Source of the DNA: Pseudoips prasinana
Taxonomy: Eukaryota; Arthropoda; Insecta; Lepidoptera; Nolidae
Direction of reading: 5' to 3'
DNA length: 64,000 bases
NCBI GenBank assembly: GCA_951640165.1
Contig: OX621252.1
Coordinates: 4,248,501-4,312,500, forward strand
Shown: positions 1 to 10,989 of the stretch, piece after piece
How positions within the stretch are numbered: the stretch's first letter is position 1
Layout: each line of letters begins with the position of its first letter
Notes under the pieces: generated by a model
Told to the model about the DNA's origin: nothing
What the model saw: only the letters and a program-made list of their open reading frames with translations
Database searches by the model: none
Made by a program: the position numbers and the translations under genes

Positions 1-2810
1 TTGTGTGACACTTTTCGCATTTAATATCAGCATTATGTTTGTTTGTATTGTTGTAAAGTTTAGGACCCCTTAGAGACTAATGAGATTAGCGAGGTTAGGA
101 ATCCATTCGTGGAAATCATGTTAACAAGTGTGTCACGTTTGGGGACCAGATCTACTCTTGTACTCCAGCCTGAACTCGTTTATAAATCCTCGCCTAAGCA
201 GGACTTTCTTAATTCAAGGAACCTAGGACAATTAAAAGAATGGAGAGAAGAGAAACTTCAAAAAGAATAGGATAGAGGATAAAGGAAGAGTGGGATCTTA
301 TGCCATATCAAGTTAAAGTCCTAGGTTGTAGAAGGAGCAAATTCGTTCGGAGTAATTTCTTTGGCGATCATGTAGTCAAGAGAACAGTTACCGCAATCCT
401 CGTACATTTCTTAAATGCGTCCTGATGAAATTAGAAATTTGAGGAGAGTGGTTTCCATGGTTATGAGGTGACTAACTTAAACTTGAAGATATTGGTGTTT
501 CAACACACAAAGCTGATATATCTTTTATAGTTGCGCTGCTACTCTCCAGTTCTTTATTATACGCAGAAGTTTATAATGAAGAAACTCAGGTTCCATATTA
601 TCTTCGCGCTTGTCTGATCCTTTATTCTACGTGGTCGAGCCAGTGAATCTGAGTATCTGTGGCTTCTTTTGTTGGGCTTCAAAAAGTTAAATAATTAAAT
701 AGAGAACTTCGTAATATAATTTGCACAAAATAGCAATGCATGCAGGGTCGCTATGACACGAGTCTTCAATTTATGGGTATGTCTAACAAAGTTTCACTTG
801 CAAAGTTAATAGCAAACGAGAAATAAAGTTAATTAGGATTATGCAAAGTGCCAGCTGCAAACAAAACCAATATAAAATTACTTATAAGAAAGTACAAAGG
901 CAATACAAGTCAGGACAGACAGTTAGTAATAGCCATAAAAATTAAAGACTCACGACGTTAAATTATGCGAAACTGGCCGAATTGTTGGAAGTCTTTGCTG
1001 TCATTATCATTATTCGGTGATATGAGAGTTGGACATGCGATTGATTTCTACATTTTTAAATATTGTTTCTGCGCTAAGGCTAAGGTTTTTGTGCTATCAG
1101 ATGGATTCAATTTTTCGGAAATACAGTACTAGTAGTTACCTACTAAGAAACATATTATTTTATAGGTAGTATTATTATTAATATTACAAACATTTTTGTT
1201 AATATAAAAAAGAAACATATTATCAATTGTCATTAGTAACATTTACGGATAAATAATATTTAATACTATGCCAATCATTATTATGATGACCCTAGTGTCC
1301 GTGTAGGAGGGCACGGGTTCAATTTCCGCACCAAAAGTCATTGCTTAAAATCAAGTCAATCTGGTTTTCAGTCCCAATCGTCATGAGAACATTTACACCT
1401 AGTCAATATTCAAAATAAATCTAACACCTGGTCCAATCATCTCGGTTACTACTTTTTTTTTCACTTCTATTGTGGGGCAATGGCTCGACTTCCCTATAAG
1501 TTTTGAGCTCAGATGAGCGTCGATTGCCAGCAGCAATGGCATGGAAAAAGGCAAGCAAAAAGACGACTAATCTTATATCAAATATTCGAAAGGCTTTAAA
1601 GCAGGAAGTCGTTGTCATAAATTACGATTAAAATAAACCTTCATTTAATGAGAAATATTTATAAAACTATCAATTTAGACGTGGAACTTGTTTTCTTAGT
1701 AGCAGTAACATAACTGTGTATAAATTTGATACTAACGCCACCTTTCTCCGACCATTATTACGAGTTACTACACCAAGGCATTAAATTAACTATACAAACT
1801 GCACAATTACTAAACGTAAATGTAGTAAATCCGTGTTAAAATGTTATATCATAGCTATTGTGCATTTTTTTTTGCATTATCTCATAAAGATTGCCATTCA
1901 ACATTGTAGTAACTGCAGTGTTATGTAATCAAGTCGGCCATAACGAAAGTAAAAGCGCGGGCGGTGGAGCGTGAGTTTGAAAAAAGAACACTGTTCCCGC
2001 GTGTTGTGACAGTTGTGATGTCATACGGTCACTCGTAGAGTTGATTCCGTTATTTTAAAGTGCACAGCTAATACTTTATTTTTGACTAATCGTATAGCGC
2101 CGTGGTCGCCGACTATTACCGATTACCACACTGAACTATTTATGTTACCTACCTATAAATGATTTATCTGAATCTGGGTATGCTATGTGTCCATAATTTT
2201 ACATTTTTGGCATGTTTGTAATGGATAAACTAAAAAACTACTGACTTTAAACATTTTTCCAGCAACATCGGCTGTATTTTATTTTAATAAATCTGATAAC
2301 CCTACGAATAATAGATACAATAACGTAGGTAACCCAATAAATAATTTTGATTATCCATAAAATTCTATCCGTTGGAATTTGAAGTGGGTCAGTAATGATG
2401 TAAAAGCAATGAATTCTAATAACTCCAGCTAATTATCAATCCAATGTTAAACTTTATTATTAATAAATCTAAAATTAAACCGATTCAGCAAACCCAAATT
2501 ATAAAAATTGGTTGTTTAGACTTTATTACTATTGCATCAATCACAATTTGACGACTTCATCATGCTTAGGAAAACAACAATATTCAATTAATTACATTTG
2601 TAATAACACTACTTATAAATAACCGAGTATATCCAGCAAAACTGGTCATGGAGCGAAGAAGCGTTATACTCTCCAACTGAGGCTGTGGTGGCGCCACTCG
2701 CACTTTTAAAGTGAATATTCCCGCCAAAACTTACGTCAACTCGCCTTAATATGCAAATGACATTTTCTTAACTCTTGTAAAAAAAAATTTGTTCTTGTTT
2801 TTTTTCCCAG
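1..2810. other. No gene seen; probable intron of the gene ending at 2993
   Basis: No open frame with coding character on either strand. The region precedes a clear splice acceptor at 2809-2810, so at least its right part should be intron of that plus-strand gene. A GC-richer patch at about 1935-2060 and short AT-rich runs are the only contrasts. Earlier exons were not found. Confidence 0.5.
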
Positions 2811-2993
2811 GTTGTGCCCCAGGTGGTAGAAAAGCCAGTGCCGTACACCGTTGAGAAACCCGTTCCTTATGAAGTGGAGAAACCTTACCCCGTCGAGGTC
2901 GAAAAGAGGGTCGAAGTCCCCATCCCCAAACCCTACCCCGTCCATGTCCCAGTATACAAACATGTCTACCACCATAAGGGTGGCAAGCACTAA
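2811..2993 (+). CDS. Terminal exon of a Val/Glu/Lys/Pro/Tyr-repeat structural (cuticle-like) protein
   Basis: Seen: a T-rich tract ending in TTTTTTTTCCCAG (to 2810) opens a stop-free frame of 60 codons closed by TAA at 2991-2993. The peptide is built from VEKPVPY/VEKPYPV-type repeats ([19 protein letters not shown] in its first third), then [19 protein letters not shown], and ends in a basic GGKH tail. There is no ATG, so it is a 3' coding exon. Known: secreted low-complexity insect proteins with alternating Val/Pro/Tyr and charged residues are common among cuticular and other extracellular structural proteins. Inferred: a secreted structural protein whose signal peptide lies on exons outside the window. 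The exon is GC-richer than its surroundings and is followed by a poly(A) signal. No specific orthologue is recognised. The antisense frames over this exon look like shadows. Confidence 0.82.
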   Translation, partial: VVPQVVEKPVPYTVEKPVPYEVEKPYPVEVEKRVEVPIPKPYPVHVPVYKHVYHHKGGKH

Positions 2994-3265
2994 ACAATTA
3001 ATTTAAAACGATAAGGGTAGGGAAGTAAACTCTATAGCTTATTTTTATAAGCGGGGTTGCCAATTGTAAATACAAATTATTATAATACGTAGATCTGATG
3101 GAAGATGTAATTTCGTCGTTGACTTATGTTGTGATATTTATTTTTTGTTGTTGTTGTGTGCATCCATTGTTGTTGTGCTGTTGTTGACGTTGTTGACTAT
3201 TGTGTAATTGTTGTTGATTATTTTTATAATTAAGTGTTGTAGAATAAAAGAAAGGTTAAAGATTC
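2994..3265 (+). other. 3' UTR with AATAAA and TTG-rich tract
   Basis: Non-coding sequence after the TAA. AATAAA lies at 3243-3248, so cleavage is expected near 3260-3275. A degenerate (TTG)n tract occupies about 3142-3225. TGTAAATA at 3065-3072 fits the Pumilio consensus UGUANAUA, but one match is weak evidence. Confidence 0.6.
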
Positions 3266-3554
3266 TTATGATTTTATTTTGTACCTACCTTTTACCAAAA
3301 ATTAGGACTTATCAGTTGCCATGATAACAATCGCCTAATAAATAGTATGCGAAATTGTAAAATTAAGTTAAGGCGGCTCATAAATCAAGCAAGTGTACAC
3401 CGCAGTACCTAGCATGAATATGCAGAACTGATCTCTCTCTAAGCGTGTCTTAGTACCCGTCCAAATAAAAAATCTATTTTATTATCATAAAATTATAACC
3501 ATAAAACATTGACCTATATGTATTCTACTAGACGCACAATCCCATATTGAGAAT

Positions 3555-3603
3555 TTGCTCACCGAGTTGCAGCGCAGCGCCCGCGCTGCAACTCAGTGAG
3601 CAA
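3555..3603. repeat. GC-rich inverted repeat (21-bp arms, 7-bp loop)
   Basis: Left arm 3555-3575 (TTGCTCACCGAGTTGCAGCGC) pairs with 3583-3603 with one mismatch around the loop AGCGCCC. A CpG-rich stretch (GCCGCCGCGCGCGCGCCCC) follows at about 3608-3630. It lies about 90 bp left of the mariner and is not part of its TIR. Confidence 0.75.
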
Positions 3604-3692
3604 TTTTGGCCGCCGCGCGCGCGCCCCTCACCTCGCGCACAGCCGGACTGGGACAGAGTTTTCCTTCGTAACAGCGTGTCTAGTTATACATA

Positions 3693-4980
3693 TTAGGTCT
3701 TTACCTATGAAATTGCCGTTCTGCAGTACTGGCCATTTCAAATCAAAATAATTTTTGTTTGGCTAAGAATTCTAATTTCAAATTAATTTTATTTTAAAAA
3801 CATGGATTCTTTTTTCCAAAAGTAGTCATTTCTTTATTGATTAGTGTTACATTTTCATCGCATTTCAATCTTTTTCGTCATCATGGATACGTTAAAAATT
3901 CGAGTAATTATGGAATATGAGTACCGTCGTGGCAGCAACGCGGCACAAGCGGCACGCAACATCAACGACGTTTACGGAGCTAACACTACAAACCAACGCA
4001 CCACCTGTTATTGGTTTGCTCGCTTCCGTTCTGGAAATTTCGACCTGAAAAATGAACCTCGCGGTCGTCCGAAGACTTTGGTCGACAATGACGAATTAAA
4101 GGCGGTTGTGGAAGCTGATGATACACAATCTACGGCTGAATTAGCAGCAGCTTTCGACGTTAGCGTCAAAACAATATTGGTCCATTTGCGTCAAATTGGC
4201 AAGGTAAAAAAGCTTGACAAATGGGTGCCCCACGAACTCAATGATCGCCAGCGCGAAGTACGCGTCGAGACGTGCCTTGCACTGCTCAACAGACACACAA
4301 ATGAAGGAATTTTGAACCGCATTGTTACCTGCGATGAAAAATGGATTCTGTTTGATAACCGCAAGCGCTCAGCAAGTTGGTTGGATCCTGGTTCAGCACC
4401 TAAACAATGCCCTAAACGAAAACTTACCCCTAGAAAAGTGATGGTCACTGTTTGGTGGTCTAGCGCCGGTGTGATTCATCACAGCTTCTTACCAAACGGG
4501 GTGAGCATTACTGCAGATGTGTACTGTGAAGAACTGAGCACAATGATGGAGAAGCTGGCGCATCTCCAACCAGCATTGGTCAATCGCTCGTCTCCGCTGC
4601 TCCTGCACGACAACGCGCGACCTCATACTGCACAGCAGACGGTCTCCAAGTTGCAAGAACTGGGGTTGGAAGCTCTCCGTCATCCGCCCTACTCACCAGA
4701 CCTTGCGCCTACAGACTACTACTTTTTCCAGAATTTGGATAACTTCTTGGCGGGAAAAAAATTCAATACCCGAGAGGCAGTACAAAATGCCTTTGAAGAA
4801 TTTGTTGCCTCCCGTCCAGCTGATTTCTTTAAGAAGGGCATCAATAAACTGCCACTGCGATGGCAAAGATGCATTGATTGCATGGGTGATTACTTCGATT
4901 AATACAAATAAAAAAATTCATGAAAAAAATTCGTTTAAATTTTTTCATACAAAACGGCAATTTCATAGGTAAAGACCTAT
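3693..4980 (+). mobile_element. Full-length mariner transposon (1288 bp)
   Basis: The ends are inverted repeats. From 3693 the left end reads TTAGGTCTTTACCTATGAAA and continues to about 3720; the right end inverted from 4980 matches it for 27 consecutive bases after a mismatched first base. A TA dinucleotide flanks each end (3691-3692 and 4981-4982), the target duplication expected of the Tc1/mariner superfamily. The element holds one transposase frame with no stop or frameshift. Full length, an intact frame and near-perfect TIRs suggest recent insertion. Confidence 0.95.
3883..4902 (+). CDS. Mariner transposase, 339 aa, intact
   Basis: DDD transposase for cut-and-paste movement of the surrounding element; it would bind the TIRs as a dimer and insert at TA. 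Start: ATG at 3883 (MDTLKIRVIMEYEYRRG). The frame is open 13 codons further upstream but without an ATG. An N-terminal helix-turn-helix region spans about residues 5-60, followed by a GRP segment (61-63) and a second HTH at about 80-105. The WVPHEL linker is at 114-119. The catalytic aspartates are D151 (VTCDEKW), D243 (LLHDNARPHTA) and D278 (YSPDLAPTDYYFF). Exactly 34 residues separate the last two, which is the DD34D signature of mariner. Length matches the usual ~345 aa and no key residue is missing, so it may be active. Subfamily was not assigned. Confidence 0.95.
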   Translation: MDTLKIRVIMEYEYRRGSNAAQAARNINDVYGANTTNQRTTCYWFARFRSGNFDLKNEPRGRPKTLVDNDELKAVVEADDTQSTAELAAAFDVSVKTILVHLRQIGKVKKLDKWVPHELNDRQREVRVETCLALLNRHTNEGILNRIVTCDEKWILFDNRKRSASWLDPGSAPKQCPKRKLTPRKVMVTVWWSSAGVIHHSFLPNGVSITADVYCEELSTMMEKLAHLQPALVNRSSPLLLHDNARPHTAQQTVSKLQELGLEALRHPPYSPDLAPTDYYFFQNLDNFLAGKKFNTREAVQNAFEEFVASRPADFFKKGINKLPLRWQRCIDCMGDYFD

Positions 4981-4982
4981 TA

Positions 4983-6110
4983 TAAGTCAATGACATAAAA
5001 ACATAATTTAACTTTAGTGTAGGTACATTTTAGTAATGGACGTAATTTAAAAAATATGTTAAGAATCATTCATTGAATGGATGAAAATTTGTAATTTTAT
5101 TGAAAATAAAAGTACAAAATATAATAATACATTACATAGGTATTATAAAGTAGTTATATGTACCTATATACGAAATACTTTTACCGCAACCAAACTATAA
5201 TATGACTATGACATTATAATATTAAGAATCACCTAGTTCTGTATACTAAATACTTATAAATAATGATATATATAATGAAAATATGTTGATCGTAATCATT
5301 TCAACAGAAATGTACAAGCATTTTAAAGAATTCTTGATTAAATTTAAAAAAAATCAAAGACATTTCTAAAATCAAACTTGGAATAAATACTTTGTGGCCA
5401 ATTATAACATACATAGTTTGCCTTTCAGTGAATCATAATGTCAAAGTATTGTTATTTTTTATGTATTGTTTTTATTCATTTAAAAATGTTGTAAATTCTC
5501 CTAATCTGTGAAGTTTTACTTAAACTTATATGTAACCCAATGGAAGGAAGACTCTCCAGCCTTTCACGTACCAAATGAAAGTAAATACATACTCGTACAC
5601 GATAGCAATTTTAGTTAGCAGCCAACCACTTGCCAATTACGGTCATTTCGATGGCGGCTACCTTTCACTACCATTAGGCCAAGTAGTACAATTATATGTG
5701 AAACTAGCTTATATCAGCAAATTCGTCTGTGTAACAAAATAATGACGTCTAAATGATGTTTTTTCGTGACGTGGTGCTTTTCTGGTGTCAATATAAGGAA
5801 AGACACATCGCAGCCACTACGTACTGGGCATTTGACAGCTGACAGTAACCAGCAAAGTCAGGCGACGCGTAGCGGAATACTGCAGCGGTCATAGAAGCCA
5901 TTAAAATGGGTATTTTCAAAAAAGAAGGTCTAGATTCATTTATTATTTGATGGTTTCCAGCATATTCTACTCTGTATCATCTTGCACCTAGATTCCTTTG
6001 CTATAACCTAAAATTATTAAACGACACCTACCAAAAGTCTCTAGATCAATATCTTGCAACAAAACTCAAATAAATATATACATACAAATATACACATGGT
6101 ATTATACGAG
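4983..6110. other. No gene seen (AT-rich)
   Basis: Strongly AT-rich sequence without a supported frame, TIR pair or recognised repeat. Confidence 0.5.
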
Positions 6111-7434
6111 GTGTTTTCATAGTCATCATCACCATATCAGCTGAAAGACGTCCACTGCTGTACAAGGGACAGTACAGCAACAAACATGGCACACCGAGCG
6201 CATATTGGGCGACAGGTTGAAATGAAATAATTAAATTTATTCAGCACTTAGGTATTAGCAATTATTTAGTCTTGAGTTAAAAATTGTATGTTCCTACGTT
6301 TTTCTGTTTTACTTTTATCCAAATTTAAATGTTTATTTTAGGTTAAGTTTAATTTGCATTAGTAGTATAGTATTAAATATTGTTTCTTTTTTGTATTTAG
6401 TATATTTTGTGACTATTTTTTTTACGAATGTTACATTGTATACATCTGTAGTGATTTAACACCTAGTCTTAAACTCAATAACTGGTCATCTTCAAATGTT
6501 TAGTGTTAAGTTGATGATGTATCTATTATAATAAATAAAATAAAATTAACATACACTTGTACTTGTCAACCTCACAATGCAGTACATAAACATAGTAGAA
6601 TACAGTATAAAAATTACAAAAAAATAATTAGTCCGTCCGTGCGGTCTGTTTTATCAGATATATTTTTTTAAATCCTAAAATAAATAACAAGTTACTAATC
6701 TATTATTTTGAAATTTAGTTGTACTATATTAAAATTTAAGAATTGAAGGCAATGAGCATTTGGCTAGCGCAGAAGGCTTTTAACCAGTAGCTTAAATTAA
6801 ACGACTAATACCTGAGGCCACCCTTTTGGGGTTCAGACCACAGCTCAGGGGGCCGTTGAAGCAAAAGGACAGAATTCTAAGAGAGGGTGTGATCATTTGC
6901 ACGGGATCACCGTTCTCATCGGGACCCGTCATTTTTTTTTGTCTATCTAAATTAACAAAGCTAAAGATGTCCTGTCCCTTTCTTAAGAACTACATACCTA
7001 CATATGTTAGAAAGAAATGCAACAATATTAAAATAATTTTAGTTAGTAATATTGCATATTATCGGGAGCATTGGTGTTTTTATGAGATACGACCACTTAA
7101 CCCGCTTTTTATAACCACATTCGCTTCCAGTGTTAACAGCCTACACCACAGTGATCCCATTGGCTACCATCATTTAAGTATACATCGTAAAATATCCCCA
7201 TTTCGTCAAACTTTAGACAAAAAGGATACATAATTTAGATATCGAGCGATCCTAATCGGCCAATAGCAGTCCATCAAAGCCTCAAAATCGTTCCCAAATT
7301 ACCCCCAAAAAACGTGATCCGAAGCCATCCATAATAATACCGTTGTATATTAAGTTGTGAACGAGACCGACATTTTTTCTTTTTAATCCGTTTCGTCAGT
7401 TGCTTAAAGGACCATCCCATGTTATAGCTTATTA
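6111..7434. other. RTE-type LINE tail fragment, otherwise unassigned
   Basis: About 6122-6175 reads CATCATCACCATATCAGCTG then GACGTCCACTGCTG, the antisense of the 3' terminus shared by several RTE-type fragments in this window. The rest, including an open stretch at 6826-7233, shows no domain I recognise. The 6800-6930 part looks like an old dispersed repeat. Confidence 0.35.
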
Positions 7435-7589
7435 TTTTTTTATATATAAAATAGGATGGCAAACGAGCAAGGGGGTCATCTGATGGTAAGTGATCACCGC
7501 CGCCCATGGATACTCGCAACAACAGAGTGGCAGCAAGTGCGTTGTCGGCCTTAATTATTTATTTAACATTATTAGGAAGACCATCAGCT
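7435..7589 (+). repeat. Dispersed repeat with GATGGCAAACGAGCAAG motif
   Basis: Reads GATGGCAAACGAGCAAGGGG, then GTCATCTGATGGTAAGTGAT and CACCGCCGCCCATGGATAC. Related copies are at about 20715-20800 and, inverted, 20870-20925; a weaker one is at 42725-42810. Repetition within the window shows it is an interspersed element; its class is not clear. Confidence 0.6.
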
Positions 7590-7767
7590 TCACCGGAGCA
7601 GCATACCCGCGTTTCCGGGGCTCCCCCTATCAGGCGCCAGAAGAAGTCCACGGCAGGTTAGGTTTAGTCGTTGCGAGTCCGACATACCCACCCGCAGACA
7701 CTTTTTGCGGGTGGCATGCGTAGGCATTCCCCCTGCCTTATCAAAAAAAAAAAAAAAAAAAAAAAAG
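7590..7767 (+). mobile_element. 5'-truncated A-tailed retroposon, copy 1
   Basis: A GC-rich segment containing CCACCCGCAGACACTTTTTG and GGGTGGCATGCGTAGGCATT ends in an uninterrupted A tract at 7742-7766. Copies at 8738-9240 (-) and 13270-13537 (+) share the same 3' part. A common 3' end with an A tail and variable 5' ends is the pattern of reverse-transcribed insertion. The autonomous family is not identified. Confidence 0.7.
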
Positions 7768-7955
7768 GTAGACCAACAGCTTACAATAACTCAATAGATT
7801 AGGTATACACAGCAGTTAGCCATTTATAGGTCTCCACGACTATGAATTCGGATACATGTTAGATGTGTGTCGTATAAGGATCAAACAAATGATTATTGAA
7901 CACTAAATTTCGAGAAAAAGTCTTGACTGAGCTGTCGTCTCACTGATTCTGGATT

Positions 7956-8201
7956 CTAATTAAAAATATCAAAATCAAATTTCTTGGTATTTAAGTTTAA
8001 CGAATTACTCGCCCGCCACAGGAAAGCATTTTGGCGATAGTTAGTAGATACTAATGGAAGATGGATTGGAGTATGGTGTCTAACTACTTTCGTGGGAACA
8101 TTGAAGTAGATATTTAAAAGAAGATAAGGGCAATCAATTGGACCGGATACTATGTTCATAAAGAACAGAATAGGCTCGCTTCTTGAAGGTGGCCATGTCA
8201 T
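7956..8201 (-). pseudogene. C-terminal remnant of a LINE ORF2 (CR1/Jockey-like)
   Basis: The antisense frame ends VSTNYRQNAFLWRASNSLN and then KKFDFDIF. It resembles in order and spacing the C-terminus of the intact LINE ORF2 at 50320-53187 (VPRTVIRREVRVPRLFYTAR then KLDIFSL). Only about 80 residues remain, with no catalytic domain. Assignment rests on pattern resemblance. Confidence 0.5.
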
Positions 8202-8448
8202 ACCGGATCGGAAATACCTCCGCAGCTAATTGATTCCATAGAGCGGTAGTGCGCGGCAAAAAGTTTCTTGTGAAACTCACGGTGGTAGATGACCGTTGAT
8301 CCAGGTGATAAGGATGAAAATTTCCACTTTTGGCGAAAGGGTCTGAGGTGGAATGTGGCGGTACGTATAGGTTCGAAGAATTCCTCTGAACACTCGCCGT
8401 GATAAATGCGCTTTTAGTGGAGTCGTTCATAGCCAATTGTACGGTCAT
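8134..8448 (-). pseudogene. C-terminal remnant of a second LINE ORF2
   Basis: A 104-codon antisense frame contains RNSSNLYVPPHSTSDPFAKS and FTRNFLPRTTALWNQLAAEV then FPIRYDMATFKKRAY. This is a block I recognise as the C-terminus of insect LINE reverse-transcriptase polyproteins (the FxRNFLPRTxxLWNxLP..VFP..YD...FK pattern). It overlaps the preceding LINE remnant at its 3' end, so two retroposon tails are stacked here. No RT motifs remain. Confidence 0.65.
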
Positions 8449-8737
8449 CAGTACGTAACTAATCGGCGAAGTCAGTGTATAGATGGGTGATCGTCAAAAT
8501 GGTTTAATTTTGGAGCGTCTCCGTGCTTCGGATGGCATTTTAGGGGAATTGGATAGGTTTAATGTGGACAAAACATATATTTCATTATATATCACATTCG
8601 GCAGCATTCATTAAAATGTGGGCAATAAAAAAGTTGTGGAAAAGAGTTCGACGACTTTTGATGATTTTAGATAAAAAATGGATAGTACTATAATAGCCAT
8701 GTGGTTTCCGGCCAAGAAAGAATATCAGGGCAACCAC

Positions 8738-9240
8738 TTTTTTTTTTTGGTAAGGCAGGGGGAATGCCTACGCATGCCACCCGCAAAAAGTGTCGACGGG
8801 TGGGTATGTCGGACTCGCACCGACTAAACCTACCTGCCGTGGACTTCTCTTGGCGCCTAATGGGGGGAGCCCCGGGAACGCGGGTATGCTGCTCCGGTGC
8901 CCCATTTTGCACCATGTCCCAGATGTTTGGGACACGTACCCTGGGAGGGCTCTGGATTGCCCTCCCATATTGCGGACTCCTGCCAGTCCGGCACAGCGAC
9001 TGCGCCACAAACAGTTCGCTGTCTTCCCGGGGCTGCTTGCAAGTGGCGGCAGTAGAAGACACTTCTCTGACTACCGCCGCAGCCCCGAGGGGGAGTTGGG
9101 CTACCGGCTGCCGCCGCCACCCCGACGCCTCCTCCGTCTGCGAGCAGGATCACTTCTTTCCCGCTCCCGCTCAGCAGTCTCCTTTTGAAGCATGACTGCC
9201 TCACAAAAGGAGACCACGGCGTCCCACTTGGAGGAGTCAC
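8738..9240 (-). mobile_element. A-tailed retroposon, copy 2 (longest), antisense
   Basis: On the plus strand the copy begins with a T run at about 8739-8749, then GCATGCCACCCGCAAAAAGT and its GC-rich continuation: the inverse of the copies at 7590-7767 and 13270-13537. It extends furthest 5' (to about 9240), so it is the best guide to the family. Several GC-rich frames cross it on both strands; none has a domain I can name. Confidence 0.65.
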
Positions 9241-9435
9241 CCGCCAGCATCGCCCCTACGATTGCCGGCGGGGACAGATCCCGTCCGAATCAGGGCAACC
9301 CCTATCATCCCGTGGTTGTCATAAAAGGCGACTAAGGGATACACCAGGTGGTCGGGCAGGGACATCACCTGTGCACTAGCTACCACCCAACTGCGGTCGC
9401 CAACTCGCGTTGCAAGCGCGATGACTGCGGCAAAC

Positions 9436-9606
9436 CCCTCCAAATATATATTATATATTTCTAAATACATACATATTATAGATAAATTACACCCAGACAC
9501 AGAACAAATAATCGTGTTCACACAAAGATTTGTCCCGGGTGGGAATCGAACCAATGACCTCTGGCTTAAAAGGCAAGGTCACTAACCACAAGACCAACAA
9601 GTCACA
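9436..9606 (-). mobile_element. tRNA-derived SINE, family B, antisense
   Basis: Plus-strand text GGGTGGGAATCGAACCAATG inverts to a B box (GGTTCGATTCCCACCC), with an A-box-like segment (CTTGTGGTTAGTGACC) upstream of it in the antisense direction. The body AATCTTTGTGTGAACACGAT is shared by the other family B copies (22.2, 23.2, 25.2, 35.2, 41.7, 45.3 kb). Pol III-derived retroposon; not a functional tRNA gene. Confidence 0.7.
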
Positions 9607-9654
9607 TGTTGACAAATTCAGTCTTAAATAACACAACATAAAGCTTATATTTCA

Positions 9655-9990
9655 ATGCCTTCTTCCCTTACGTTACGCTCTTGGCAGAGCGGTCGTGGTC
9701 ACATCGAGGCATCCACGTTGGTGGTAAAGGTGGACACAGCTTTCCGCGTGATCTCCCGCCATCTCTCTCTGTTGGCGGACTGTCTGGGACAGTCAGATAC
9801 GCAGCTACTGCGGATTCCACTTGGTCAGCGCGTAGGTGACCTGCCACGCGACCTGGTTCCCTCCACTTTTCCTTGCACAACCAGTCTTTCTATGCAGTCC
9901 TTATCCCGTCTAGAGACATGTCCGAAGTCTTGCAGTATGCGCGAACGTACTATGGCCGATAGTCGTTGCGTGCTGTCGAGCTCGGTCTAA
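9655..9990 (-). pseudogene. C-terminal LINE remnant (RSRGRSPTRW type)
   Basis: Antisense translation of about 9780-9920 gives ERLVVQGKVEGTRSRGRSPT followed by RW, and after a frame change RERWREITRKAV. This resembles the basic tail following the RT domain in several insect LINEs (GKVEGxRSRGRSPTRW...). Frameshifts and loss of the rest show it is dead. Confidence 0.5.
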
Positions 9991-10140
9991 TGTGCGCAGA
10001 CCTTAAGTAGCGTGTTACTAGCCCGCAATAATACAGGTAAAGTAAGCCGCATGACTAATCCAAACGAATTAACATAATAATTAACTACTCAACAACATTT
10101 CTAGTCCAACCCATCACTACTCAAAGCATTTCCACCCCTT

Positions 10141-10276
10141 CAAACGCAATCGATTCACATAAAGATTTTATTACAAATCGATTCACTTATTACCCTGTTT
10201 TCCCTTTTAAAACTATGAAAGTTGAAATGTCCTGGGTTCAGATATCGATTTTATTGCGCATCGGAATCGATATCTT
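10141..10276. promoter_or_regulatory. Cluster of ATCGAT motifs
   Basis: AATCGATTCAC occurs twice (about 10148 and 10173). It is followed by an inverted pair, AGATATCGATT (about 10240) and AATCGATATCT (about 10266). In insects TATCGATA is the DREF/BEAF-type site; here a regulatory or boundary role is only inferred. No gene is visible nearby. Confidence 0.3.
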
Positions 10277-10865
10277 GGCATCTCGTTTAGCATCAGTGCT
10301 CCAACTTTCACTTAGCGGTCAAGGCTTGGGTCGATGACATTACTATGACTGGATAAAACGGAAATCCCGATACGTTTGTTATACATGACGTACCGAATAC
10401 TAAAGAGTTGAGAAGCTTATTAAAATAAACAAGCAATGGATTAGGTGTATTTGAATGCGGTTAACGTCTCAATTGATCAATTTATGGTCGGCAGTAAATT
10501 AATCGAATGTTTGTTTTGTTTACGTTCGTAATTGCTGCAAATATAGAGCGATTTTTATACAAATGTCTGGTAAGTTGAATATGTCGAATCCAATGCAAAC
10601 AAAAGGTCTGGAATAGTAATAACTGGAATGAGCTGAGAAGTCATTGAAAATTTAATTAGTTACTAAAGCACATTAAGTATGTCAGGACTTGAAACAAAAA
10701 AATTGTTTATTTCGGTATCTTATACTACTACAATTTATCTTACATAGGGGTCTCCTTTTAAGATGTAGGTATAATGTATGAACACATATAATAACAAAAG
10801 TGTGTTTTCTGTTAAAAAAAGAAAAATATGAAATTTTGTGGCTGTGGCAGTATGGTGTTTGAGTA
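10276..10865. other. No gene seen
   Basis: AT-rich, no supported frame or repeat. Confidence 0.5.
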
Positions 10866-10899
10866 AAGTCATGTGTGTGTATGTGTGAGTGTGAATAGG

Positions 10900-10961
<62 letters not shown>
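10866..10961. repeat. GT microsatellite
   Basis: Interrupted TG/ATGT repeats from about 10868 become a pure (GT)n run of about 22 units at 10917-10960. Read on the other strand it encodes a meaningless His/Thr repeat. Confidence 0.95.
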
Positions 10962-10964
<3 letters not shown>

Positions 10965-10989
10965 TCTTTTTGTGAATAGGTGAGTGAGG

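Noticed and set aside
2736..2997. Two antisense frames over the terminal exon
   Set aside because: Shadows of the repeat-bearing exon, whose sense frame has a splice acceptor, stop and poly(A) signal.
3844..3882. Upstream GTG start for the mariner transposase
   Set aside because: The ATG at 3883 gives the usual N-terminus and length; upstream codons add no recognised motif.
6826..7233. 135-codon open frame
   Set aside because: No ATG at its beginning, no domain, and composition like the surrounding repeat-derived DNA.
8701..9240. Several GC-rich open frames on both strands
   Set aside because: Overlapping frames over a retroposon copy reflect GC-rich composition; no domain, and the same sequence is non-coding in the two sister copies.
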